Assembly: GCA_050013875.1 (NCBI GenBank)
Contig: JBEKEK010000003.1
Span: forward strand, 124,001 to 188,000
Reading direction: 5' to 3'
Length of the DNA stretch: 64,000 nucleotides
From: Trebonia sp050013875
Lineage (GTDB): Bacteria; Actinomycetota; Actinomycetes; Streptosporangiales; Streptosporangiaceae
Both the position numbers and the translations under genes were made by a program. Position 1 is the first letter of the stretch. Every line of letters begins with the position of its first letter. The notes beneath the pieces are model-generated. The model saw only the letters and a program-made list of their open reading frames with translations. It was not told the DNA's origin and searched no databases. Below, piece after piece: positions 44,253-51,717 of the stretch.

Positions 44253-44393
44253 GGTCCTATAGTTGTCCAGCTCATCACCCTGGTCAACCGGCTCGTCCCA
44301 CTGGGCGGAACAGACCCTGACCTGCGATTCCGCGTTCCGGATAATAGAACGGCGATAGTGACAGAAAAGGGCCGCGGCTCCTATATTGACCCC

Positions 44394-44867
44394 ATGCCAT
44401 TTTCTGTAGACAGCCTGCTGACCGACACCGGCTGGATCCCCATGTCGCTGAAGGGCCAGCAGGAGAGCCCGACCTACTACTGGGAAGACGGCGGCCTCCT
44501 CAAGGACGCGCCGGTGGACTTCGACGCGACCTTCGCCGAGAACATGTTCGTCTCCACCAAGCCGATCCAGTTCATGACGTTCTACCGCAACCCGCTGAAG
44601 GTCGTGCCGAACTTCACGGTGCCGCGCCACCTGCACAACATCGACGAGACGATCATCGTCTTGGCGGGCGAGTACAAGATCGAGTACGGCGATCCGGCCG
44701 ACGGCGAGTACGTGATCGTGAAGCCGGGCTGCTTCTTCACCAGCCGGGCGGGCACCCCGTACACGATGACCGCCGGCCCCGAGGGGGTCACCTACATCGA
44801 GACCTGGGGCACGCCGGTGACCAGCCTGAAGACCGTGTGGTACGACTACGGCTGGGTGCGCCGCTGA
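44394..44867 (+). CDS. Cupin-domain protein, divergent paralogue
   Basis: A 157-residue cupin: SVDSLLTDTGWIP, SPTYYWEDGGLLKDAPVDFDATF, PNFTVPRHLHNIDETIIVLAGEYKIEYGDPADGEYVIVKPGCFF and MTAGPEGVTYIETWGTPV. The metal-site pattern is RHLHN...E. Paralogous with the minus-strand cupin at 43758, separated by 141 bases. The stop is inside a tandem 13-base repeat. Confidence 0.82.
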   Translation: MPFSVDSLLTDTGWIPMSLKGQQESPTYYWEDGGLLKDAPVDFDATFAENMFVSTKPIQFMTFYRNPLKVVPNFTVPRHLHNIDETIIVLAGEYKIEYGDPADGEYVIVKPGCFFTSRAGTPYTMTAGPEGVTYIETWGTPVTSLKTVWYDYGWVRR

Positions 44868-44901
44868 ACCCAGCCGCTGAACCCAGCCGCTGAACCCAGC
44901 C
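44863..44901. repeat. Three tandem 13-bp copies that include the cupin stop codon
   Basis: gctgaacccagcc three times in a row. The first copy contains the TGA of the cupin gene (44865-44867), so each copy carries a TGA in the same relation. Confidence 0.9.
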
Positions 44902-44924
44902 ACGCCGCCCGCCTTCCTGGCGTA

Positions 44925-45788
44925 TTACTTGCCGTCCCGCGCCAGGAAGGCGAGCACGGTGCTTTCGAACTCGTCCTTGCGCTCGATCATCGCCCAGTGC
45001 CCGCAGTCGTAGAAGACGTGCAGCTCGCACTTGGGGATCAGCCGCATGGCGGCCAGCGAGCCGTCCATCGGGGTCACCCGGTCGTCGCGGCCGAACATCA
45101 CCAGCGTCGGCGCCGCAATCTTGGTCAGCATCGCGACGCTGTCGGCGGCGCCGAACGCGCGCCCGACCCGCATCCCCTCGAGCATCCGCCGGTTGTAGAG
45201 CTTCTTGATGTCCGACGAGGCGGCCGGGTCGGTCGCCGCCTCCCACCGCAGCTGCACGAACTCGTCGGTGAGGATGGCGGTGTCGTAGACCATCGACTCC
45301 ATCCACTGGATCAGCCGCTCCCTGGTGGGATTCTCGACGAACTCCACCAGCAGCTTGATGCCCTCAGGGGGCGACGGGCTGAGCAGTGACAGCCCCACCC
45401 CGCCGATGCACATCAGCCGGCTCACCTTGTCCGGCTGCCCGGCCGCGATCCGCGCCGCGACGTTGCCGCCCATCGAGTTGCCGATGATCGGCAGCGGGCC
45501 GAGCCCGAGCCCGTCGAGGAAGTCGAGCACCGCGGCCGGCCCCACCGCCAGCGGGTTGGCATCGGGTGAGTAGCTCTTGCCGAACCCGGGGAAGTCGAGC
45601 ACGTAGGTGGTGTACTCCCGGGCGAAGACCGGCAGGTTGCCGCGGAAGTTCGCCCAGCCGCTGACGCCGGGCCCCGACCCGTGCAGCAGCAGCAGCGGCG
45701 GCCCGTCGCCGGCCACGTGATAGTGCAGCTTCCCCTTGGGGGTGTCAAGGAACCGGCTGGTCTCGTCGAACGACAGCAGCTCGCTCAC
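44925..45788 (-). CDS. C-C bond hydrolase (HsaD/BphD-like)
   Basis: An alpha/beta hydrolase of 287 residues of the meta-cleavage-product hydrolase type: LLLLHGSGPGVSGWANFRGNLPVF, IIGNSMGGNVAARIA with the nucleophile Ser, FGRDDRVTP with Asp and FYDCGHWAMIER with His. The SGPGVSGW...NSMGG pattern is that of HsaD/BphD. It would cleave the ring-opened dienoate. The GTG at 45788 overlaps the stop of the upstream dehydrogenase gene by four bases, so the pair is coupled. Confidence 0.9.
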   Translation of the reverse strand: MSELLSFDETSRFLDTPKGKLHYHVAGDGPPLLLLHGSGPGVSGWANFRGNLPVFAREYTTYVLDFPGFGKSYSPDANPLAVGPAAVLDFLDGLGLGPLPIIGNSMGGNVAARIAAGQPDKVSRLMCIGGVGLSLLSPSPPEGIKLLVEFVENPTRERLIQWMESMVYDTAILTDEFVQLRWEAATDPAASSDIKKLYNRRMLEGMRVGRAFGAADSVAMLTKIAAPTLVMFGRDDRVTPMDGSLAAMRLIPKCELHVFYDCGHWAMIERKDEFESTVLAFLARDGK

Positions 45789-47497
45789 TGTCCCACCACC
45801 TTGCCGATGTCCCGCGACGGCTTGCCCGCCAGGTGGCGGCCGGCGATGTAGCCGAAGGTGACGCTGGGGCCGATGCAGCTGCCGCCGCCGCCGTAGATCG
45901 CGCCGAGGACCGAGGCGGAGGTATTGCCCGCCGCGTAGAGCCCGTCGATGACCGGCACCTGGTACCCGAGCACGCGCGCGTCCTGGTCGATGCGCAGGCC
46001 GCCGTTGGTGCCGAGGGTGCCTGGCCACTGCTGGATGGCCCCGAAGGGCGGGCCGGTGATCGGCTTGCGGTTCACCGTGTCAGGTCCGGTGAGCACGTGG
46101 GTCTGCCCGGGGTCGCCCCAGTCGGGGTCCTCGCCCTTCTCGGCGTAGGTGTTGTAGTGGGTCACGGTCTCTTCCAGCGCCTCCGGGTCGACGCCGATCT
46201 GCCCGGCCAGCTCGCGGACCGAGCCCGCGAGCTTCAGCCACTCCGGCGCTTCCTCGCCGCCCGGACCGGTCATGCTCATCGATATGCCCGGCTTGGACCC
46301 CATGACGCCCTTCTCGACGTGCTCGGCGCCGAAGATGACCCAGCCCGGTGGCTTGTTCGTGTAGCCCGGGTTGCGCTGGTCGAAGAACCCGAAGGGATGC
46401 GGGAAGTCGTTGTAGGTGTAGCCGCCGTGCATGAAACGGTTGCCGTGGGAATTGACGATGATCGAGCCGGGACCGAGGCCCATCATCATCTGCGGCACCG
46501 GGTTGCCGTCACGGCCCTTCTGCCACGGCTCGTAGATCACGCCGTAGCCGAAGAAGGTGTTCATCGAACCGAGCTTGGCCCCGACCGCCATCGCCATCTG
46601 GTGCCCGTCGCCGGTGTTCGGCGCCGGCGATACCGGCTTGACCTCGTACCCGATGAACGTCTTGACCATCTCGGGGTTCGCGTCGAAGCCGCCGCAGGCC
46701 AGCACGACGCCCCGGCGGGCACCGATCCGGCGCGGGCCGCCGGTGCCCTCGACGACCACGCCCACCACCGCGCCCGCGTCGTCGGTGACCAGCTCGGTGG
46801 CCGGGGTGGCGGTCCGCACCTCGACACCGCGGTCGACCAGCCCCTTGAGCAGCGGGGCGATCAGCCCGCCGCCCTTGGCCCGCCAGACCTCGCGCTGCCG
46901 CTTGGCCAGTTCGTCGGGCCCGACCTCGCCGCGCCGCTGCTCGGGGAAGCTGACCTCCTGCGGCGGGACCCACGGCCCGGAGGCTATCTTCCGCGCGAGT
47001 TCCTCGCCCAGCTCGGCTCCCGCCGGGTACGGCTTGGGCGCGCAGGTGCGCGGGAAGGGCCGGACGCCGGGAATCCGGTTCCCGATCACCGAGTAGTAGT
47101 CGTCGAGCTGAATGTGCGGCTCGGAGTCGTACCCGGTGTTGGCCAGCAGCCACTCGAACATCTCGGGGGCGGTGTCGACGTAGACCTCGATCAGCGACGG
47201 GTCCGACGCCCGCCCGTCAGATAGCCGGGTGATATAGGCGATCGCGTCCTCGCGGGAATCCCGGTCGGCGACGAACCGGTTATTCGGGATCCACATGTCA
47301 CCGCCGGACACGGCCGTCGTGCCGCCGATGAACTCGTCCTTTTCGACTACCACGGCACTCGCTCCGCCGTCGGCGGCGACCAGTGCGGCGGTCAGCGCTC
47401 CCCCGCCACTGCCGACCACCACCACGTCGAAGATTTCATCCCACTGGTAATTCGCAATTGGTGGCGCGGAATTTCCTGACACGGTGTTTTCGGGCAC
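45785..47497 (-). CDS. kstD: FAD-dependent 3-ketosteroid 1-dehydrogenase-like protein
   Basis: A 570-residue flavoprotein of the fumarate reductase / KstD family: VVVVGSGGGALTAALVAADGGASAVVVEKDEFIGGTTAVSGGDMWIP and the C-terminal GLYAAGNTSASVLGAIYGGGGSCIGPSVTFGYIAGRHLAG. These are the FAD motifs of 3-ketosteroid delta-1-dehydrogenases. It would desaturate ring A to allow aromatisation. It is divergent from the hydratase-aldehyde dehydrogenase-aldolase genes, the same layout as kstD against hsaEGF in mycobacteria. Whether a steroid is the true substrate is not shown: no kshA/kshB is in the window. Confidence 0.85.
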   Translation of the reverse strand: MPENTVSGNSAPPIANYQWDEIFDVVVVGSGGGALTAALVAADGGASAVVVEKDEFIGGTTAVSGGDMWIPNNRFVADRDSREDAIAYITRLSDGRASDPSLIEVYVDTAPEMFEWLLANTGYDSEPHIQLDDYYSVIGNRIPGVRPFPRTCAPKPYPAGAELGEELARKIASGPWVPPQEVSFPEQRRGEVGPDELAKRQREVWRAKGGGLIAPLLKGLVDRGVEVRTATPATELVTDDAGAVVGVVVEGTGGPRRIGARRGVVLACGGFDANPEMVKTFIGYEVKPVSPAPNTGDGHQMAMAVGAKLGSMNTFFGYGVIYEPWQKGRDGNPVPQMMMGLGPGSIIVNSHGNRFMHGGYTYNDFPHPFGFFDQRNPGYTNKPPGWVIFGAEHVEKGVMGSKPGISMSMTGPGGEEAPEWLKLAGSVRELAGQIGVDPEALEETVTHYNTYAEKGEDPDWGDPGQTHVLTGPDTVNRKPITGPPFGAIQQWPGTLGTNGGLRIDQDARVLGYQVPVIDGLYAAGNTSASVLGAIYGGGGSCIGPSVTFGYIAGRHLAGKPSRDIGKVVGQ

Positions 47498-47673
47498 TGG
47501 CGGCCTCCAAAGCAGTCGGTGAGTTCTGTCAGCCTAGCGGCGGGAGTGGCACCGGCAAGGGGAGCGTTCCAATGATCGGAACGTCCCGCTCAGCGGAAAA
47601 CGCCTATTCCCGATGCGGTTACCCGAGAGTAAATTTGACTGGGCCAGCATCGCGACGAACGAAACGGACCTCT
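47498..47673. other. Divergent promoter region, kstD-like / hydratase genes
   Basis: No gene. A loose inverted arrangement is visible (gttctgtcagcc) but no copy of the ACTGAC-type operator, so this promoter pair is probably controlled differently. Confidence 0.4.
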
Positions 47674-48474
47674 ATGCTCGATAGCACCCAGCGCACGAGG
47701 GCGGCCGAGCTGCTCTGGGCAGCCGAGCGAGACCTGGCACCGATCAGCCCGCTGACCGAGACGTTCCCCGCCATCGACGTCGTCGACGCCTACGAGATCC
47801 AGCTCAGCAACATCAGGCGCAAGATCGCCGCCGGTGCCCGGGTGCGGGGCCACAAGGTCGGCCTGTCGTCGCCCGTCATGCAGCAGATGATGGGCGTGGA
47901 CGAGCCCGACTACGGGCATCTGCTCGATTCGATGGTCCTGCGCCAGGACGCGCCGGTCCCGGCCGCCGCCTACTGCTACCCGAGGATCGAGGTCGAGATC
48001 GGCTATGTGCTCGGCTCCCCGTTGCCCGGAGCCGACTGCACGGAGGCCGACGTCCTCGCCGCGACCGAGTACATCGTGCCGAGCCTCGAGCTGATCGACA
48101 GCCGGATCACGGACTGGCGTATCAAGCTGGCGGACACGATCGCGGACAACGCGTCCTCGGCCGGCGTCATCCTCGGTGAGCCCCGCCGGACCCCGGCTGA
48201 GCTGGCGGCCAGGGGCATCGACCTGGCCGACATCGAGGCGGTGCTCTACGCCGACGGCGCGGAGGTCGCCTCGGGTAACACCAGCGCCGTGCTCGGCAAC
48301 CCGACCGCCTGCGTCGCCTGGCTGGCCAGGAAGGTGGCCGGCTTCGGGGTGAAGCTCGAGGCCGGGCACCTCATCATCCCCGGCTCCTGCACCCGGGCGA
48401 TCGACGCGACCCCGGGCACCAGCTTCCGGGCCGAGTTCGCCGGGCTCGGCACCGTGACCACGTCTTTCAGCTAA
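47674..48474 (+). CDS. 2-hydroxydienoate hydratase (HsaE/MhpD-like)
   Basis: A 266-residue protein of the fumarylacetoacetase-like/2-keto-4-pentenoate hydratase family: RVRGHKVGLSSPVMQQMMGVDEPDYGHLLDSM, PRIEVEIGYVLG with the metal Glu residues, and PSLELIDSRITDWRIKLADTIADNASSAGVILG. It adds water to the dienoate made by the C-C hydrolase, giving 4-hydroxy-2-oxo acid. The ATG at 47674 is chosen; the frame is open upstream into the divergent dehydrogenase gene. It is followed by the aldehyde dehydrogenase and aldolase genes. Confidence 0.92.
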   Translation: MLDSTQRTRAAELLWAAERDLAPISPLTETFPAIDVVDAYEIQLSNIRRKIAAGARVRGHKVGLSSPVMQQMMGVDEPDYGHLLDSMVLRQDAPVPAAAYCYPRIEVEIGYVLGSPLPGADCTEADVLAATEYIVPSLELIDSRITDWRIKLADTIADNASSAGVILGEPRRTPAELAARGIDLADIEAVLYADGAEVASGNTSAVLGNPTACVAWLARKVAGFGVKLEAGHLIIPGSCTRAIDATPGTSFRAEFAGLGTVTTSFS

Positions 48475-48492
48475 CAGAGCGTTCGACTCGCA

Positions 48493-48527
48493 CCGCCTTC
48501 GACTCCGCCTTCAACTCCGCCTTCAAT
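48493..48527. repeat. 12-bp tandem repeat in hydratase/aldehyde-dehydrogenase gap
   Basis: ccgccttcgact, ccgccttcaact, ccgccttcaat: nearly three copies, 18 bases after the hydratase stop. Confidence 0.8.
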
Positions 48528-48540
48528 ATGGGATGACACC

Positions 48541-49440
48541 GTGACCAAGGCCACCGCCGCGATCGTCGGATCGGGCAACATCGGCACCGACCTCATGTAC
48601 AAGCTGCTCCGCTCCGACATCATCGAGCCGCGCTGGATGATCGGCGTCGACACCGATAGCCCCGGGCTGAAGCGGGCGGCCGACCACGGCCTGACCGCCT
48701 CGGCCGAGGGCGTGGACTGGCTGCTGGCCAACTCACGCCCTGACCTGGTGTTCGAGGCCACCTCCGCCTACGTGCACCGGGAGAACGCACCGCGCTACGC
48801 CGAACTCGGCATCCAGGCGGTTGACCTCACCCCGGCGGCGATCGGCCCGGCCGTGGTGCCCGCGGTCAACCTCGGCCAGCACACCGCCGCGCCCAACGTC
48901 AGCCTGATCACCTGCGGCGGCCAGGCCACCATCCCGATGGTCTACGCCGTCTCCCGGGTCGCGGAAGTGGAGTACGCGGAGATCGTCGCGAGCGTCGCCT
49001 CCCCGTCGGCCGGCCCGGGCACCCGGGCGAACATCGACGAGTTCACCAAGACCACCGCCCGCGGGGTGGAGACGATCGGCGGCGCGCAGCGGGGCAAGGC
49101 CATCATCATCCTCAACCCGGCCGAGCCGCCGATGCTCATGCAGGACACGATCTTCTGCGCGATCGGTGCCGACGCGGACCGGGACGCCATCGCCGCCTCC
49201 ATCAAGCAGATCGCGGCCGACGTGGCCGCCTACGTGCCCGGCTACCGGCTGCGCACCGAGCCGCAGTTCGACGATCCCACCCCGATGAGCGGCGGGCGCG
49301 CTCGGGTCGCCGTGTTCGTCGAGGTGGAGGGGGCCGGAGACTTCCTGCCGCCGTACTCGGGCAACCTCGACATCATGACCGCCGCCGCCACCCGGGTCGG
49401 CGAAGGGTTCGCCACGCGGATCCTCGCCGAGCGCGCTTAA
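48541..49440 (+). CDS. Acetaldehyde/propionaldehyde dehydrogenase (acylating), HsaG/MhpF-like
   Basis: A 299-residue enzyme: AAIVGSGNIGTDLMYKLL (NAD site), EATSAYVH, LITCGGQATIPMVYAVSRVA with the catalytic Cys, and MQDTIFCAIGADADRDAI. It converts the aldehyde released by the aldolase to an acyl-CoA. In the known complex it channels from the aldolase, whose gene follows. The start is GTG. Confidence 0.94.
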   Translation: MTKATAAIVGSGNIGTDLMYKLLRSDIIEPRWMIGVDTDSPGLKRAADHGLTASAEGVDWLLANSRPDLVFEATSAYVHRENAPRYAELGIQAVDLTPAAIGPAVVPAVNLGQHTAAPNVSLITCGGQATIPMVYAVSRVAEVEYAEIVASVASPSAGPGTRANIDEFTKTTARGVETIGGAQRGKAIIILNPAEPPMLMQDTIFCAIGADADRDAIAASIKQIAADVAAYVPGYRLRTEPQFDDPTPMSGGRARVAVFVEVEGAGDFLPPYSGNLDIMTAAATRVGEGFATRILAERA

Positions 49441-49463
49441 GCCCACCACAGGAGACCCTTTCC

Positions 49464-50486
49464 ATGTCATACAGCGCCGAACTCGACGTCCGCGTCACCG
49501 ACTCCTCGCTGCGTGACGGCTCGCACGCGATCCGGCACCAGTTCACCGCCCTGAACGTGCGGAACATCGTGGCCTCGCTCGACGAGGCGGGCGTGCCGGT
49601 CATCGAGGTGACCCACGGCGACGGCCTCGGTGGCTCGTCGTTCAACTACGGCTTCAGCGCCGTGCCTGACCAGGACCTCATCTCCGCGGCGGTGGCGACC
49701 GCGAAGCGGGCCAAGATCGCGTTCCTGATGCTGCCCGGCCTTGGCACCACCGATGACATCCGCCAGGCGGCAGGCAACGGTGCCTCGATCTGCCGGATCG
49801 CCACCCACTGCACCGAGGCGGACATCTCCATCCAGCACTTCAAGGTGGCCCGCGGCATCGGGCTCGAGACGGTCGGCTTCCTGATGATGGCGCACAGCCA
49901 GCCGCCTGAGGTGCTGGCGAAGCAGGCGCGGATCATGGCCGACGCCGGCGCGCAGTGCGTCTACGTGGTGGACTCGGCGGGCTCGCTGATCATGGACGGG
50001 GTCAGCGACCGGATCGCCGCGCTGGTGGCCGAACTGGGCGACGATGCCCAGGTGGGCTTCCACGGGCATGAGAACCTCGGCCTCGGCGTGGCGAACTCCG
50101 TGCTGGCCGCCCGGGCGGGCGCCAAGCAGATCGACGGCTCCACCCGCCGCTTCGGCGCGGGCGCGGGCAACACCCCGGTAGAGGCGTTCGCCGCGGTCAC
50201 CGAGCGGCTCGGGATCAAGACCGGGATCGATACCCTCAAGATCATTGACGCGGCCGAGGATGTCGTCAGCCCGGTGCTGACCAACCCGCCCCTGCTCGAC
50301 CGTCTCTCGCTCACGATGGGCTACGCCGGCGTGTACTCAAGCTTCCTCAAGCACGCGGAGATCCAGGCGAGGAAGTACGGCGTCTCCGGGGCCGAGATCC
50401 TCATCGAGGCCGGCCACCGTAACCTCGTCGGCGGACAGGAAGACCAGCTCATCGAGATCGCGGTCGGCCTGGCCAAGCGCCAGTGA
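49464..50486 (+). CDS. dmpG: 4-hydroxy-2-oxovalerate aldolase (HsaF/DmpG-like)
   Basis: A 340-residue metal-dependent aldolase of the HMGL-like type: VRVTDSSLRDGSHAIRHQF (with the Arg-Asp-Gly-Ser-His active site), EVTHGDGLGGSSFNYGF, VYVVDSAGSLIMDGV, and GFHGHENLGLGVANSVLAARAGAKQIDGSTRRFGAGAGNTPVEAF. It splits the 4-hydroxy-2-oxo acid to pyruvate and an aldehyde. The ATG has a good CAGGAGA. It ends 168 bases before the convergent IclR gene. Confidence 0.95.
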   Translation: MSYSAELDVRVTDSSLRDGSHAIRHQFTALNVRNIVASLDEAGVPVIEVTHGDGLGGSSFNYGFSAVPDQDLISAAVATAKRAKIAFLMLPGLGTTDDIRQAAGNGASICRIATHCTEADISIQHFKVARGIGLETVGFLMMAHSQPPEVLAKQARIMADAGAQCVYVVDSAGSLIMDGVSDRIAALVAELGDDAQVGFHGHENLGLGVANSVLAARAGAKQIDGSTRRFGAGAGNTPVEAFAAVTERLGIKTGIDTLKIIDAAEDVVSPVLTNPPLLDRLSLTMGYAGVYSSFLKHAEIQARKYGVSGAEILIEAGHRNLVGGQEDQLIEIAVGLAKRQ

Positions 50487-50527
50487 GTGCGCGCGCGTTA
50501 AAGCCAGTCAAGATCAAATAGCTGAAT

Positions 50528-50679
50528 CCGAACGCACGCGCGGCTTCGCGGGCACCGTCACCGCGCCGCGGCTCAGGGGCCGGCCTGATCAGGCGTAGCC
50601 ACGCGCGGCTTCGCGGGCACCGTCACCGCGCCGCGGCTCAGGGGCCGGCCTGATCAGGCGTAGCCACGCGTGCGTTCGG
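50528..50679. repeat. 65-bp tandem repeat flanked by 13-bp inverted repeats
   Basis: Two full copies of 65 bases (50535-50599, 50600-50664) and the start of a third, bounded by ccgaacgcacgcg (50528-50540) and its exact complement cgcgtgcgttcgg (50667-50679). The second copy covers the stop codon and final residues of the IclR gene. Each unit has several dyads, so it may also act as a bidirectional terminator for the convergent genes. Confidence 0.85.
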
Positions 50680-51511
50680 GCTGATGGTTGTGAATTTCCG
50701 GCCTTCGCGCGGTCAGCAGCGGCCTGGGGAGCGGCAGCACGTCCCGTGACCAGATGGCGAGTGCGGTGTTCCTCACGTCGTGGACGAGGGAGTGCGCCCG
50801 CACCCGCGCGATGGGACCGGTCACCGACACCGCGCCGATCACCCGCCCGCCGCCGTGGATGGGCGACGCGACGCAGCCCACGCCCAGGTAGGCCTCTTCC
50901 CGGTCGAAGGCGACACCGGTCTGGCGGGCAGCCTCAAGCGCGCGCTCCAGGACACGCGGCTCGGTGATCGTGAACTCCGTGCGGCGGGGCATCGCCGCGA
51001 GCGCGGATACCTGGCCGGCCGGCTCCTCGAAGGCCAGCATGGCCTTGCCGAGCGCCGTGCAGTAGGCCGGCTCGCGGCCGCCCACCCGGGTGGGCAGCAC
51101 GACCCGGGTGGTCGTGACGCGATCGAGGTACACCACCTCGCCGTGGTCGAGTATGCCCAGGTGGACGGCGAGTCCGGTGCGCAAGGCGAGCGAGTGGAGG
51201 TGCTTGAACGCGACTTCGCGAAGGCCGGTCCGCTGCAGCGCGACGCTGCCGAGCTCGAGGAGCCGCAGGCCGACCCGGTATCCCCCGCTGTTCCGCTCCA
51301 GCCAGCCCACGGCGCACAACTGGTTCGCCAGCCGGTGAACCGTGGACTTGGGCAGGCCGACCCGATGACTGATCTCGCTGAGGGCCAGGGCATGATCGCT
51401 GCCCTCGAACGAGGCGAGGATCGCCTCAAGCCGGCCCACGACCGTGCTGCCCTGGTTATCCTCCACTCCCCCGGCGTCCGCTTGCTCAACGCGGTGCTGA
51501 AGCACAGCCAC
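50654..51511 (-). CDS. IclR-family transcriptional regulator
   Basis: A 285-residue IclR protein: VVGRLEAILASFEGSDHALALSEISHRVGLPKSTVHRLANQLCAVGWLERNSGGYRVGLRLLELG (winged helix) and an effector domain (VYLDRVTTTRVVLPTRVGGREPAYCTALGKAMLAFE...GVAFDREEAYLGVGCVASPI). IclR regulators often control aromatic catabolism. I chose the GTG at 51511 because GGAGGTGA stands seven bases before it. A perfect ACTGAC-TG-GTCAGT palindrome lies just upstream (51534). Its target is probably the meta-cleavage genes on either side. Confidence 0.9.
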   Translation of the reverse strand: MAVLQHRVEQADAGGVEDNQGSTVVGRLEAILASFEGSDHALALSEISHRVGLPKSTVHRLANQLCAVGWLERNSGGYRVGLRLLELGSVALQRTGLREVAFKHLHSLALRTGLAVHLGILDHGEVVYLDRVTTTRVVLPTRVGGREPAYCTALGKAMLAFEEPAGQVSALAAMPRRTEFTITEPRVLERALEAARQTGVAFDREEAYLGVGCVASPIHGGGRVIGAVSVTGPIARVRAHSLVHDVRNTALAIWSRDVLPLPRPLLTARRPEIHNHQPERTRGYA

Positions 51512-51717
51512 TACTGGGTCACCTCCGGTCTCCACTGACTGGTCAGTACATAATAGGAACAGCCGACTCGAGACCGCAATGCGCTGACGGTGGCAGAAAA
51601 AGCTACCGAACGCCAGCCGTCCCGCCTAGCAGAACAGCGACGGTGACAGGACTTGGCGGCCACGATACTTTCGCAGGGCGAATACGTTCGGCCTGGTGGG
51701 ACGATTAAGGGAAGAGA
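51512..51717. other. Divergent promoter region, IclR / monooxygenase genes
   Basis: No gene. It contains the perfect operator and the monooxygenase promoter area; gggaagag precedes the ATG at 51718. Confidence 0.5.
51534..51547. promoter_or_regulatory. Operator actgac-tg-gtcagt (perfect), upstream of IclR gene
   Basis: Perfect arms, 23 bases before the chosen IclR start. The divergent monooxygenase gene begins 170 bases away. Confidence 0.7.

Noticed and set aside
44403..44903. N-terminal extension of the minus-strand cupin
   Set aside because: It is antisense to the divergent cupin; the cupin fold begins at the GTG at 44252.
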